Assembly: GCA_905214175.1 (NCBI GenBank)
Contig: CAJMLD010000015.1
Coordinates: forward strand, 1-15,832
Origin: an uncultured bacterium
GTDB lineage: Bacteria > Actinomycetota > Coriobacteriia > Coriobacteriales > Atopobiaceae
DNA: 15,832 nucleotides
Reading direction: 5' to 3'
Shown here: piece by piece, positions 1-6,471 of the stretch
How the letters are laid out: every line of letters begins with the position of its first letter
Position numbering within the stretch: the stretch's first letter is position 1
Translations under genes and position numbers: made by a program
The notes under the pieces: generated by a model
Database searches by the model: none
The model's input: the letters and a program-made list of their open reading frames with translations, nothing else
What the model was told of the DNA's origin: nothing

Positions 1-6
1 CAAAAC

Positions 7-62
7 GGCGCCACAAGGGCTTCTCCGTACGTAATCCCTGCTAAAACTTGCCCTCTGGCGCC
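7..62. repeat. 56-bp imperfect palindromic repeat, copy 1
   Basis: The element starts and ends with GGCGCC, has GTACG at its centre (27-31) and contains TAAAACTTGCC in its right half. Its left arm (7-20) is nearly the reverse complement of its right arm (50-62), so the RNA could fold into one long hairpin from either strand. A second copy of exactly the same length lies at 3723-3778; I count about 37 of 56 identical positions. Both copies sit just beyond gene ends, which fits a dispersed REP-like element or a bidirectional terminator. The sequence and symmetry are seen; the role is inferred. Confidence 0.6.
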
Positions 63-79
63 AACGGGGCGTCAGAGGG
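41..79 (-). terminator. Probable terminator of pgi
   Basis: Arms 51-62 and 68-79 form a 12-bp stem with one G-T pair and a 5-nt loop. On the minus strand the stem is followed by CAAGTTTTAG, a short U-rich tail. It lies about 40 bp past the pgi stop codon. Arm 51-62 is also the right arm of the 56-bp palindrome, so two hairpins compete for it. Confidence 0.55.
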
Positions 80-118
80 ACAATTCCTACCCGCGACCAA
101 CAGCCCGCGACGCGCCGA

Positions 119-1813
119 CTACTCCCGATGCGCGCGATAGAACGCGATAAGCGCCTGGGTCGACGGATCCTGCTGCGCCAGCGCCTCGTCGTCGTGGAAG
201 GCGGGAGTAATCTGCTTGGCAAGCTGCTTGCCCAGCTCAACGCCCCACTGGTCGAAGGAGTCGAGCCCCCAGACCGTGCCCTCGACAAACACGATGTGCT
301 CGTAGAGCGCGATGAGCTCGCCCACCGCGTGCGCGTCGAGCTTGACGCCAAAGATGGACGTAGTCGGGCGGTTGCCGGAGAAGCAGCGCGCAGGCACCAT
401 CCACTCGGCCGTACCCTCAGCGCGAACCTCGTCGGCAGTCTTGCCAAAGGCGAGCGCCTTGGTCTGGGCGAGGAAGTTGGAGAGGAACAGCTCGTGCACG
501 TCCTGCTCGCCGTCCTTGGCAGGATTTGGCGTATTCACAAAGGCGATGAAGTCCGCCGGGATGAGATGCGTGCCCTGGTGAATGAGCTGGTAGAAGGAGT
601 GCTGGCCGTTGGTGCCCGCCTCGCCCCAGAAGATCTCGCCAGTCGAGGAGGTAACCGGGGTGCCATCCCAACGCGTGGACTTTCCGTTTGACTCCATCGT
701 GAGCTGCTGCAGGTATGCCGGGAAACGATGCAGGTACTGGTTGTACGGAAGCACCGCATGGCTCTCGGCGCCAAAGAAGTCCGTGTACCACACGTTGATA
801 AGGCCCATGAGCGCCACAACGTTCTTCTCGAGCGGCGTCTCGCAGAAGTAGCGGTCAACGTCGTGGAAGCCGGCGAGGAACTGCTCGAAGACCTTGGGGC
901 CAAAGGCAATGATGAGCGAGAGGCCCACCGCAGAGTCCACGGAGTAGCGCCCACCAACCCAGCTCCAGAAGCCAAAGGCGTTCTGCGGGTCGATGCCAAA
1001 CTCCTCGACGAGCTTGAGGTTGGTGGAGACGGCCACAAAGTGATGCTTCACGGCGTCTGCCACGGAGGCGTCGGAGCCATCGATGGCACCGGAGGCCTTA
1101 AGGCCGTTGAGCAGCCACGCCTTGGCCTCACGCGCGTTGGTCATAGTCTCGAGCGTGGTGAACGTCTTGGAGACGATGATGACCAGCGTGGTCTCGGGGT
1201 CGAGGCCCTTGACCTTCTCGGCCATGTCATTGGGGTCGATGTTGGAGACGTAGCGCACGTTAATGCCCGCGTCGGCGTAAGGCTTGAGGGCCTCGTACAC
1301 CATGACCGGGCCGAGGTCGGAGCCGCCGATGCCAATGGAGACCACGTTCTTGATGGCCTTGCCGGTGATGCCCTTCCACTCGCCGGAACGAACGCGCTCC
1401 GCAAAGGCGTACATGCGGTCGAGAACCTCGTGGACGTCGGCCACGCAATCCTGCCCGTCAACCACGAGCTTGCCGGCATCTGCGGCCGGGCGGCGCAGAG
1501 CCGTGTGCAGCACGGCACGGTCCTCGGTGGTGTTGATGTGCGTGCCCGCGAACATGGCGTCGCGATGCTCTTCGACGCCCACCTCGCGCGCGAGGTCGCA
1601 CAGAAGCTTGACGGTCTCTTCGGTCACAAGGTTCTTGGAGAGGTCAAAGTGGAGGTCGTTCAGATCGTAGGAGAACTTGCTCACGCGGTCTGCGTCGTTT
1701 GCAAACCATTCCTTGAGGCTAATGCCATCTGCAACTAGCTTGTCGTGGTGATCCTGAAGCGCCTTCCAAGCGGCTGTCTTGGTGGCGTCGACGGGTGCGG
1801 GAATAATTGGCAT
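119..1813 (-). CDS. pgi: Glucose-6-phosphate isomerase
   Basis: Interconverts glucose 6-phosphate and fructose 6-phosphate in the cytosol, for glycolysis and gluconeogenesis. The 564-residue product matches the long bacterial/eukaryotic PGI class (E. coli 549). Visible motifs are the sugar-phosphate site VSIGIGGSDLGP (158-169), VSKTFTTLET (214-223), GGRYSV (287-292), the catalytic-base region WGEAGTNGQHSF with Glu398, His412 in LIHQGT, and the C-terminal signature QWGVELGK with Lys529. These match E. coli Glu355, His386 and Lys514. I chose ATG 1813 because AAGGAG (1821-1826) lies 7 nt upstream; an in-frame extension to 1852 has no such site and adds unconserved residues. A same-strand gene ends 68 bp upstream, so co-transcription is possible. 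The reading frame is complete. Confidence 0.97.
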   Translation of the reverse strand: MPIIPAPVDATKTAAWKALQDHHDKLVADGISLKEWFANDADRVSKFSYDLNDLHFDLSKNLVTEETVKLLCDLAREVGVEEHRDAMFAGTHINTTEDRAVLHTALRRPAADAGKLVVDGQDCVADVHEVLDRMYAFAERVRSGEWKGITGKAIKNVVSIGIGGSDLGPVMVYEALKPYADAGINVRYVSNIDPNDMAEKVKGLDPETTLVIIVSKTFTTLETMTNAREAKAWLLNGLKASGAIDGSDASVADAVKHHFVAVSTNLKLVEEFGIDPQNAFGFWSWVGGRYSVDSAVGLSLIIAFGPKVFEQFLAGFHDVDRYFCETPLEKNVVALMGLINVWYTDFFGAESHAVLPYNQYLHRFPAYLQQLTMESNGKSTRWDGTPVTSSTGEIFWGEAGTNGQHSFYQLIHQGTHLIPADFIAFVNTPNPAKDGEQDVHELFLSNFLAQTKALAFGKTADEVRAEGTAEWMVPARCFSGNRPTTSIFGVKLDAHAVGELIALYEHIVFVEGTVWGLDSFDQWGVELGKQLAKQITPAFHDDEALAQQDPSTQALIAFYRAHRE

Positions 1814-1881
1814 AGCGCTGCTCCTTGTCGCGATGGACCACATACGGTTCAAGGATACCGCGTCTGCGGGTCGAGGGGCAG

Positions 1882-2439
1882 CTAGAAGGGCTCACCCAGA
1901 GGTGGTATCTGCTTGAGTCGCGCCCACATGAGCTGTTTCTGGCGCTGGTCACCAAGGGCGTCCGCGAAGCCTCCCAGCGCCAGCACGCGCACCCCACGCA
2001 CGGAGACAACATAACCTGGTTCAAGCATGGCCTCCTGGAAGCTCGCGAGGTCCGCCAGATCGTCCGCGTAGGCATCGCGCACGGCCTGCGCCGCCGCGTT
2101 ATCGCAGCACACGAGGGTGGCGGGGTCAAGGGCCGCAAGAGTCTCTCGCACAAGGGGCGCAGGAAGCGCTCCGGGGCCGCCGGGTTCCGGGAGGCAGACC
2201 GTGCACCAGTCCTCTGGCTCGTAGCCCAGCTTGGTCAGAGACTTTCTCAGCGCCACTCCATCGGGGCCAGAGAGGAGCTCTGCACCGGCCCGCTCCTCGG
2301 TCGAAAGCTCGCCTTTGGCGAGAAGCGCCGCCGAGAAGGCATTGCCACCCATGCGCACGCCCCGCGCCGCAAGGCCAGAGAGCTCGGCCTTTGCCTTTTC
2401 CACGTACGCCTCGCGACGTCTGTCCCGCTCCGTTGCCAT
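1882..2439 (-). CDS. Unknown protein resembling a degenerate uracil-DNA glycosylase
   Basis: A 185-residue soluble protein that I do not recognise with certainty. The N-terminus is charged (MATERDRRREAYVEKAKAEL). The layout after it recalls family 4 uracil-DNA glycosylases: a GPDGVALRKSLTKLGYEPEDW segment like the 'GklLd..L...Gl' helix, then a strand with LPEP, a PLVRETLAALDPATLVCCDN stretch like the 'i..l.P.vivalG' strand, and a final RQKQLMWARLKQI helix like the usual C-terminal 'K...W.dL'. I cannot find the family's GEAPG motif, HPS motif or iron-sulfur cysteines, so it is probably not an active glycosylase. ATG 2439 is supported by GGAGG 5 nt upstream; a GTG at 2457 has no ribosome site. 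It lies upstream of pgi on the same strand and is divergent from trxA. The coding call is firm; the fold is a guess by eye. Confidence 0.75.
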   Translation of the reverse strand: MATERDRRREAYVEKAKAELSGLAARGVRMGGNAFSAALLAKGELSTEERAGAELLSGPDGVALRKSLTKLGYEPEDWCTVCLPEPGGPGALPAPLVRETLAALDPATLVCCDNAAAQAVRDAYADDLADLASFQEAMLEPGYVVSVRGVRVLALGGFADALGDQRQKQLMWARLKQIPPLGEPF

Positions 2440-2444
2440 TGCGT

Positions 2445-2449
2445 CCTCC
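2445..2449 (-). promoter_or_regulatory. Ribosome binding site setting the start of the 1882-2439 gene
   Basis: GGAGG on the minus strand with a 5-nt spacer to ATG 2439. It favours this start over the in-frame GTG at 2457. Confidence 0.75.
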
Positions 2450-2477
2450 CCCACCACTCACCAGAGCAAGCGACCAC

Positions 2478-2487
2478 TCACATGTGA
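2478..2487. promoter_or_regulatory. Perfect palindrome in the divergent intergenic region (possible operator)
   Basis: TCACATGTGA is a perfect 10-bp palindrome between the divergent glycosylase-like gene and trxA. It lies about 40 bp upstream of the minus-strand start and upstream of the trxA promoter. I cannot name a regulator, and palindromes of this length also arise by chance. Confidence 0.25.
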
Positions 2488-2514
2488 TAATGGAGATAGC
2501 ATTTTGCGCCCCAT

Positions 2515-2542
2515 GTCACACCCAGTGTAAATCGGGTATAAG
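2515..2542 (+). promoter_or_regulatory. Candidate sigma-70-type promoter of trxA
   Basis: A -35-like GTCACA (2515-2520), a 16-bp spacer and a -10-like TATAAG (2537-2542, five of six consensus bases). This would give a leader of roughly 45-50 nt before the trxA start. Confidence 0.5.
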
Positions 2543-2596
2543 CCGTTTCGACACGAAACCGCGGGCGAAGGCGTCCGCATCCGCTGGGAGGCAGAC

Positions 2597-2917
2597 ATGG
2601 CTACAACCCCTATTACTACCGATAAGTTCGACTCCATCGTATCCGGCTCCGCAAAGCCCGTCCTCGTTGACTTCTGGGCTTCCTGGTGCGGCCCCTGCCG
2701 CGCCCTTGGCCCCGTGGTCGAGGAGATCTCTGGTGAGCTGAGCGACAAGCTCGATGTCTACAAGTGCAACGTGGACGAGGAGGCGGATCTTGCCACCAGG
2801 TTCCGCATCGTCTCCATCCCCACGCTCATCCTGTTCAAGAACGGCAAGCCCGTCCACACCATGGTGGGCAACATGCCCAAGGCCGAGCTCAAGAAGGAGC
2901 TGGAGGCGTACCTGTAA
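2597..2917 (+). CDS. trxA: Thioredoxin
   Basis: A small cytosolic disulfide reductase that passes electrons from thioredoxin reductase to target proteins. At 106 residues it has the usual thioredoxin length and no signal peptide. It shows the strand VLVDFWASWCGPC with the buried Asp25 and active-site Cys31/Cys34, the cis-proline loop SIPT (Pro75), and the final GNMPKAELKKELEAYL helix. One extra cysteine lies at residue 57 (YKCNVDE). The start is set by GGGAGG (2586-2591), 5 nt before ATG. It is divergent from the upstream gene and probably ends at the hairpin at 2971-2999, so it may be monocistronic. No thioredoxin reductase gene is in the window. Confidence 0.96.
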   Translation: MATTPITTDKFDSIVSGSAKPVLVDFWASWCGPCRALGPVVEEISGELSDKLDVYKCNVDEEADLATRFRIVSIPTLILFKNGKPVHTMVGNMPKAELKKELEAYL

Positions 2918-2970
2918 GGGGCAGCGCGGGGCATGCGCTACGCAGCATGCCCTAGACTTGTGCTCAACGC

Positions 2971-3003
2971 GGGGCGGATGCCTTTTCGGCGTCCGCCCCT
3001 TCT
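2971..3003 (+). terminator. Probable terminator after trxA
   Basis: Arms 2971-2982 and 2988-2999 form a 12-bp GC-rich stem (one G-T pair) around a 5-nt loop, followed only by TTCT. The stem is strong but the U-tail is poor, so read-through into the PAP2 gene is possible. Confidence 0.5.
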
Positions 3004-3020
3004 GGTATCACGCCGCACTG

Positions 3021-3027
3021 GAAAGGA
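3021..3027 (+). promoter_or_regulatory. Ribosome binding site setting the PAP2 start
   Basis: GAAAGGA with a 7-nt spacer to ATG 3035. It favours that start over an upstream in-frame ATG at 2933, whose extension would run through the trxA terminator hairpin. Confidence 0.65.
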
Positions 3028-3034
3028 CTCCCGC

Positions 3035-3706
3035 ATGGCCGAACATCTTGCAGAGAAGGGTCACACGTTTCGAAGGCTCCTGCGAGAGAACCTGCGCCTT
3101 GTCCTTGCGGCAGCTGCGGCCTGCATCTTTATCTGGCTTCTTGAGGAGGTTGGTGAGGGCGAGCTCACCAAGCTCGATTCTGGCGCCTACCTGCTCTTTG
3201 TTCAAACTCTACGCCAACCGTGGCTCACACCGTACATGGAATCCATCTCCGAGCTTGCGCAACCGGTGGTGCTTCTCGTCATGCTGCTTGCGGTAGAGGC
3301 GTTTGCCCCGGGTCGCAGGCCGGGCGCATGCGCGGCCGTGAACCTTGTGTGTGCCGTGGCGCTCAACGTATTGCTCAAGCAGCTGGTTCAGAGGCCGCGG
3401 CCGGACGGCTTTCGCCTCATTGCCGAGACGGGCTACAGCTTCCCCTCCGGACACTCCATGGTTGCCATGGCATTCTACGGGCTTCTCGCCTGGATGGTGT
3501 GGCACTACGAGCGTGATCGCTTTGTACGCTGGCTCTGCGTGATTGGCTTTAGCCTGGTGATTGCCCTCATCGGCATCAGCCGTATCTACCTGGGCGTCCA
3601 TTATGCTTCCGACGTGCTTGCCGGCTTCTGCGTGTCGCTCATCTGGCTTGCTCTCTATACCAAGCTCGTGGTGCCGCTGCTGATGGACGAGAAGGACGTG
3701 GCGTGA
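3035..3706 (+). CDS. PAP2-family membrane phosphatase
   Basis: An integral membrane protein of 223 residues with about six hydrophobic segments (roughly 21-36, 52-60, 73-90, 97-117, 141-157, 164-182, 190-210). It carries the complete PAP2/acid phosphatase signature: KQLVQRPRP (115-123, the K-x6-RP motif), FPSGH (136-140), and SRIYLGVHYASD (182-193) with catalytic His189 and Asp193. His140 is the other expected catalytic residue. Family members remove phosphate from phosphatidylglycerol phosphate, phosphatidate or undecaprenyl pyrophosphate; the sequence alone does not say which. Bacterial proteins of this size are often undecaprenyl-diphosphatases (PgpB/BcrC-like). It lies downstream of trxA on the same strand and is convergent with the metallophosphoesterase gene. 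Confidence 0.9.
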   Translation: MAEHLAEKGHTFRRLLRENLRLVLAAAAACIFIWLLEEVGEGELTKLDSGAYLLFVQTLRQPWLTPYMESISELAQPVVLLVMLLAVEAFAPGRRPGACAAVNLVCAVALNVLLKQLVQRPRPDGFRLIAETGYSFPSGHSMVAMAFYGLLAWMVWHYERDRFVRWLCVIGFSLVIALIGISRIYLGVHYASDVLAGFCVSLIWLALYTKLVVPLLMDEKDVA

Positions 3707-3722
3707 CGTGGCGCAGCCGGGT

Positions 3723-3778
3723 GGCGCCGTAGCTGCGGTTTCGTACGGGGTTGCTGCCAAAACTAGCCTTGTGGCGTC
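3723..3778. repeat. 56-bp imperfect palindromic repeat, copy 2
   Basis: It has the same length and layout as 7-62: GGCGCC at the left end, GGCGTC at the right, GTACG in the centre (3743-3747), and CAAAACTAGCC in the right half. It sits between the convergent PAP2 and metallophosphoesterase genes, starting 17 bp past the PAP2 stop. A hairpin ending in a TTTTGGC stretch on the minus strand could help end transcription. A shorter, less certain relative (TAAAACTGGGTTGTGGCGAC) lies at 14487-14506 after the gluQ stop. Confidence 0.6.
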
Positions 3779-3817
3779 AAGCGTTCCGCCCTCGGACCTC
3801 CGTCCGGGACACGCGAC

Positions 3818-4279
3818 CTACTCGTCCTCGTCCAGCGGGATGATGCGCGCCGAGACGACCTTGCCCTCTTCGCAGATGATTCGACCCATGCTGGGACCGC
3901 CCGACCGCGGATAGGTTGGACTGCCAGGATTCATTACCAGCACGCCAGTTGCCCGGTCTCTCTCGACAAACGGACGATGGGTGTGCCCGCAGATGGCAAT
4001 ATCACAGAGCTTGAGGTCGAGACGCTCGCGGTAGTGGCAGACCTCCCAGCGCAGGCCGCTAGAGAAGAAAATCTTAAGGCGCTTTACCTCGGGACCAAAG
4101 TCGTAGGACCAGTCGTTATTGCCAAGGCACAGCTGCACGGGCGCAATCTGGCCGAGCGTGCGGTAGTCCGACGCGGAGCAGATGTCCCCCGCATGAACGA
4201 TGGTATCTGCGCCTTGGAGCTCATCGAGCAGCCTCTTCGAGAGGTACCCATGCGTATCCGAGATGATATCGAAGCGCAT
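3818..4279 (-). CDS. YfcE/MJ0936-type metallophosphoesterase
   Basis: A 153-residue cytosolic calcineurin-like phosphoesterase with all metal-binding motifs in order: SDTHG (Asp8, His10), GDIC (Asp32), GNND (Asn54), His82 in VCHYRE, and CGHTHRP (His99, His101). It also has the family's NPGSPTYPR segment (117-125). Members hydrolyse phosphodiesters in vitro with two divalent metals; natural substrates are mostly unknown. ATG 4279 was chosen because an upstream in-frame extension would overlap the regulator gene and begins with unconserved sequence. The SDTHG motif starts at residue 7, as usual for the family. A purine-rich GGGTAGGGCAGGA precedes the ATG. It is the last gene of a four-gene same-strand run, 43 bp after the regulator. 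Confidence 0.92.
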   Translation of the reverse strand: MRFDIISDTHGYLSKRLLDELQGADTIVHAGDICSASDYRTLGQIAPVQLCLGNNDWSYDFGPEVKRLKIFFSSGLRWEVCHYRERLDLKLCDIAICGHTHRPFVERDRATGVLVMNPGSPTYPRSGGPSMGRIICEEGKVVSARIIPLDEDE

Positions 4280-4322
4280 TCCTGCCCTACCCTCTTTTGA
4301 CCCGCTGCCCCACAGCCAGCCC

Positions 4323-5042
4323 CTAGAGACCGAGAGCGCGCTTGAGGGCGACCACACGACGGCGCGAGACCGAAATCTTCTTACCCTCGATGCCGTTGAT
4401 TCCCAGCTGGAGAATACCGCTGGAAACAACCTCGACGTCCTCGACGTACTCGAGGTTAACAATGTAGCCGCGGTGCACACGGAAGAAGCCGTGCGGCGCG
4501 AGCTTCTGCTCGAGCTTGGCCAGCGAGATCGTGGAGAGGTAGCGATCGTCGTCGGTGTAGATGCAGGAGTAGTCGTCCTTGGCCTCGATATAGCGAATCT
4601 GGTCGATGGGCACGAGCACCTTGCGGCCGCTCTTCACCACGGGGATGCGCTCAACCGAGGAGTGAGACTGGGGCTGCGGCTTGACGCGCGACTGGACCTT
4701 GTCCAGAGCCTGGTTGAGCCGGTCCGTCTCGACGGGCTTCATCAGGTAGTCGATGGCGTCAACGTCAAATGCCTCGAGCGCGTACTCGCTGTAGGCAGTT
4801 ACAAAGACAACGGCAGGCGGGTTCTTGAGCTTGTGGAGTGCCTCTGCAAGCTGCATGCCATTGGTCTTGGGCATTGAGACATCAAGGAAGATGACGTCCG
4901 CGCGCGCCTCCATGAGCCTCTCTACCGCCTCGCGCGCACTTGATGCCTCGGTGATGGCATCGACACGCCCGGTCTCCTCGAGGAGGTAGCGCAGCTCGGA
5001 GCGGGCGGGTGCCTCGTCATCGACAATCATTGCACGCAGCAT
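4323..5042 (-). CDS. LytTR-family response regulator
   Basis: A 239-residue two-component regulator. The N-terminal receiver domain (about 1-120) shows the acidic pair Asp8/Asp9, phospho-acceptor Asp54 in FLDVSMP, Thr82 in VFVTAYS and Lys102 in YLMKPV. A linker rich in Gln and Ser is followed by a LytTR DNA-binding domain (about 133-237) with YIEAKDDYSCIYT, LEQKLAPHGFFRVHRGYIVNL and the ending KKISVSRRRV. This is the LytR/AlgR/BtsR architecture; such regulators bind paired 9-bp direct repeats. It lies 85 bp downstream of the LytS-type kinase on the same strand, so the two very probably form a pair. The intervening gap holds two hairpins and tandem ACCGTT motifs that could be its own binding sites. 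Confidence 0.95.
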   Translation of the reverse strand: MLRAMIVDDEAPARSELRYLLEETGRVDAITEASSAREAVERLMEARADVIFLDVSMPKTNGMQLAEALHKLKNPPAVVFVTAYSEYALEAFDVDAIDYLMKPVETDRLNQALDKVQSRVKPQPQSHSSVERIPVVKSGRKVLVPIDQIRYIEAKDDYSCIYTDDDRYLSTISLAKLEQKLAPHGFFRVHRGYIVNLEYVEDVEVVSSGILQLGINGIEGKKISVSRRRVVALKRALGL

Positions 5043-5061
5043 TGCAACAACCTACCTTCCG

Positions 5062-5106
5062 CTGCGGCATGCATCCCGCCGCAGACACGCAAAGAAGCAT
5101 CTTTGC
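5062..5106 (-). other. Two adjacent perfect hairpins between kinase and regulator genes
   Basis: Arms 5089-5095/5100-5106 (GCAAAGA/TCTTTGC, 4-nt loop) and 5062-5068/5078-5084 (CTGCGGC/GCCGCAG, 9-nt loop) are each perfect 7-bp stems only 4 nt apart. They precede the regulator's ribosome site on the minus strand. No U-run follows. They could set the kinase/regulator expression ratio by RNA processing or stability, which is inference. Confidence 0.4.
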
Positions 5107-5107
5107 C

Positions 5108-5124
5108 TACCGTTTACCGTTAGT
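5108..5124 (+). promoter_or_regulatory. Tandem LytTR-box-like motifs
   Basis: ACCGTTTAC (5109-5117) and ACCGTTAGT (5116-5124) each fit the degenerate LytTR half-site [TA][AC][CA]GTTN[AG][TC]. They start 7 bp apart rather than the usual 21-22, so a single canonical dimer site is not formed. The 12-mer TACCGTTTACCG is repeated exactly at 11778-11789, upstream of nifJ. They lie just after the kinase stop codon. Confidence 0.35.
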
Positions 5125-5127
5125 ATG

Positions 5128-6471
5128 CTACCCCTTGGACCCGTTATGCAACGTCAGGGCAGCCTCGCCAAGCCGCAGGGTCACGCACGTTCCCTCTCCG
5201 GGCTTCGAGATGATCTCCACGCCAGAACCGGTGCCGTAGAAGCGCTCCACGCGCTCGGCAACGTTCTTGAGGGCAATCCCGGTGCCTTTCTCCTCGTCAG
5301 AGGGCTTCGACGCCGCCGCCAGCAGCCTGTCTGCCGTCTCCTGGTCCATGCCCAGCCCGTCATCTGCAACCGCTACCAGCACGTCGTTGCCGTCCACCGC
5401 AACGTGGATGTCAATGTGGAGCGCTCCCTCCTCGCGCATGGCGTGGCGCACGGAGTTCTCCACGATGGGCTGCACGAGAAACGACGGCACAGGCAGGCTC
5501 TCGCATCCCGGCTCCAGAAACTCCTCCTCCACGATGCGGTCCTCGCCAAAGCGCGCCTTCTCGATCTTGAGGTAGCGCCGCGTCTGCTCAAGCTCGCGCG
5601 AGAGAGGAATGAGCTGGTCAGACCCCTCGAGCGTGCGACGGTAGAAGATAGAGAACTCGCGGAGAAGGTCGCGTGCCTTGGTTGGGTCGGTGCGGGTGAG
5701 CGACGCGATGGTGTTGAGCGTGTTAAAGAGAAAGTGCGGGTTGATCTGCGCTTGGAGCGCCTTGACCTCGGCGCGGGCGAGAAGCTCGGCCTGCCGGTCG
5801 AGCTCGTAGGACGAGAGCTGCGTCGAGAGGAGCTCACCAAAGCCTTTGGCGATGGCCAGCTGTGTCCTGTCAATGTCCGTACCACTGTGGTAGTAGAGCT
5901 TGATCGTTCCCATGGGCTCGTCCTGCACCAGGAGCGGCACGATGATGCCGAAGGCACGGCCAGAGCGGTTCTGAACGAGGTTGAAGTGGCGCGTGGTCTG
6001 GTTCCCATCATCCATCGAGACAAAGGTCTCCATGCGCTTGCTCTCGAGAACCTCGAGCGTAGGCACCGTGTTCTCACTTCCGGCCGGGGTCCCCACATTG
6101 TGCTCGCCCTCGTAGGCAAGGACCTTCTTGGTGTTGGTGACAGCAATGCCCACGGCAGCCGTCTCGGGGAGCAGCAGGCGGCAGATGTGGGCGGCGTTGT
6201 CGGGAGTGAGGCCGTGGTTGCAGCTGCGCAGCGTCTCCGAGGCAATGGCGAGCGTTCGCTCGGTTGCCTCCGCACGCATGGTGTCGGGCACCAGGTTGAT
6301 GGTGCCAAACGCAACGATGACCACGGCAAGGCCCGCGCCCGCGAGCATTGAGGCCACGACATTGCCCTCGGCGACGCCCCATGCAACAAGGAGCAGCAGG
6401 ACGGCGGTCACCGCGCTAAGAACAATGTTCATGACGCTGGGAGAGATGGAGGTGGAGCTTTCGTCACTCAT
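5128..6471 (-). CDS. LytS-type sensor histidine kinase with GAF-like domain
   Basis: A 447-residue membrane kinase. Two hydrophobic segments (about 13-34 and 38-60) anchor it; residues about 70-225 look like a GAF-type sensor region. The dimerisation/phospho-acceptor box ALQAQINPHFLFNTLNTI (238-255) holds His246. The ATPase domain shows the N box PIVENSVRHA (Asn339), ADDGLGM (369-375) and GTGIALKNVAERV (396-408). The His box and the LytTR partner gene place it in the LytS/BtsS class, but the five- to eight-helix LytS sensor is absent, so it probably senses through the GAF-like region. It starts inside the glycosyltransferase stop region (ATGAGTGA, 8-nt overlap) with AAGGAAG upstream, indicating translational coupling. 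The signal is unknown. Confidence 0.95.
   Translation of the reverse strand: MSDESSTSISPSVMNIVLSAVTAVLLLLVAWGVAEGNVVASMLAGAGLAVVIVAFGTINLVPDTMRAEATERTLAIASETLRSCNHGLTPDNAAHICRLLLPETAAVGIAVTNTKKVLAYEGEHNVGTPAGSENTVPTLEVLESKRMETFVSMDDGNQTTRHFNLVQNRSGRAFGIIVPLLVQDEPMGTIKLYYHSGTDIDRTQLAIAKGFGELLSTQLSSYELDRQAELLARAEVKALQAQINPHFLFNTLNTIASLTRTDPTKARDLLREFSIFYRRTLEGSDQLIPLSRELEQTRRYLKIEKARFGEDRIVEEEFLEPGCESLPVPSFLVQPIVENSVRHAMREEGALHIDIHVAVDGNDVLVAVADDGLGMDQETADRLLAAASKPSDEEKGTGIALKNVAERVERFYGTGSGVEIISKPGEGTCVTLRLGEAALTLHNGSKG

Noticed and set aside
728..1738. 336-codon plus-strand frame opposite pgi
   Set aside because: Mirror frame of pgi without a ribosome site or recognisable motif.
2933..3034. 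Longer N-terminus for the PAP2 protein
   Set aside because: The extension is translated from the trxA terminator hairpin; ATG 3035 has a proper ribosome site.
4280..4480. N-terminal extension of the metallophosphoesterase
   Set aside because: It would overlap the regulator gene, and the added Ser/Arg-rich residues precede the normal family start MRFDIISDTHG.
5125..6351. 408-codon plus-strand frame opposite the kinase
   Set aside because: Same artefact; the kinase frame carries all catalytic boxes and a good ribosome site.
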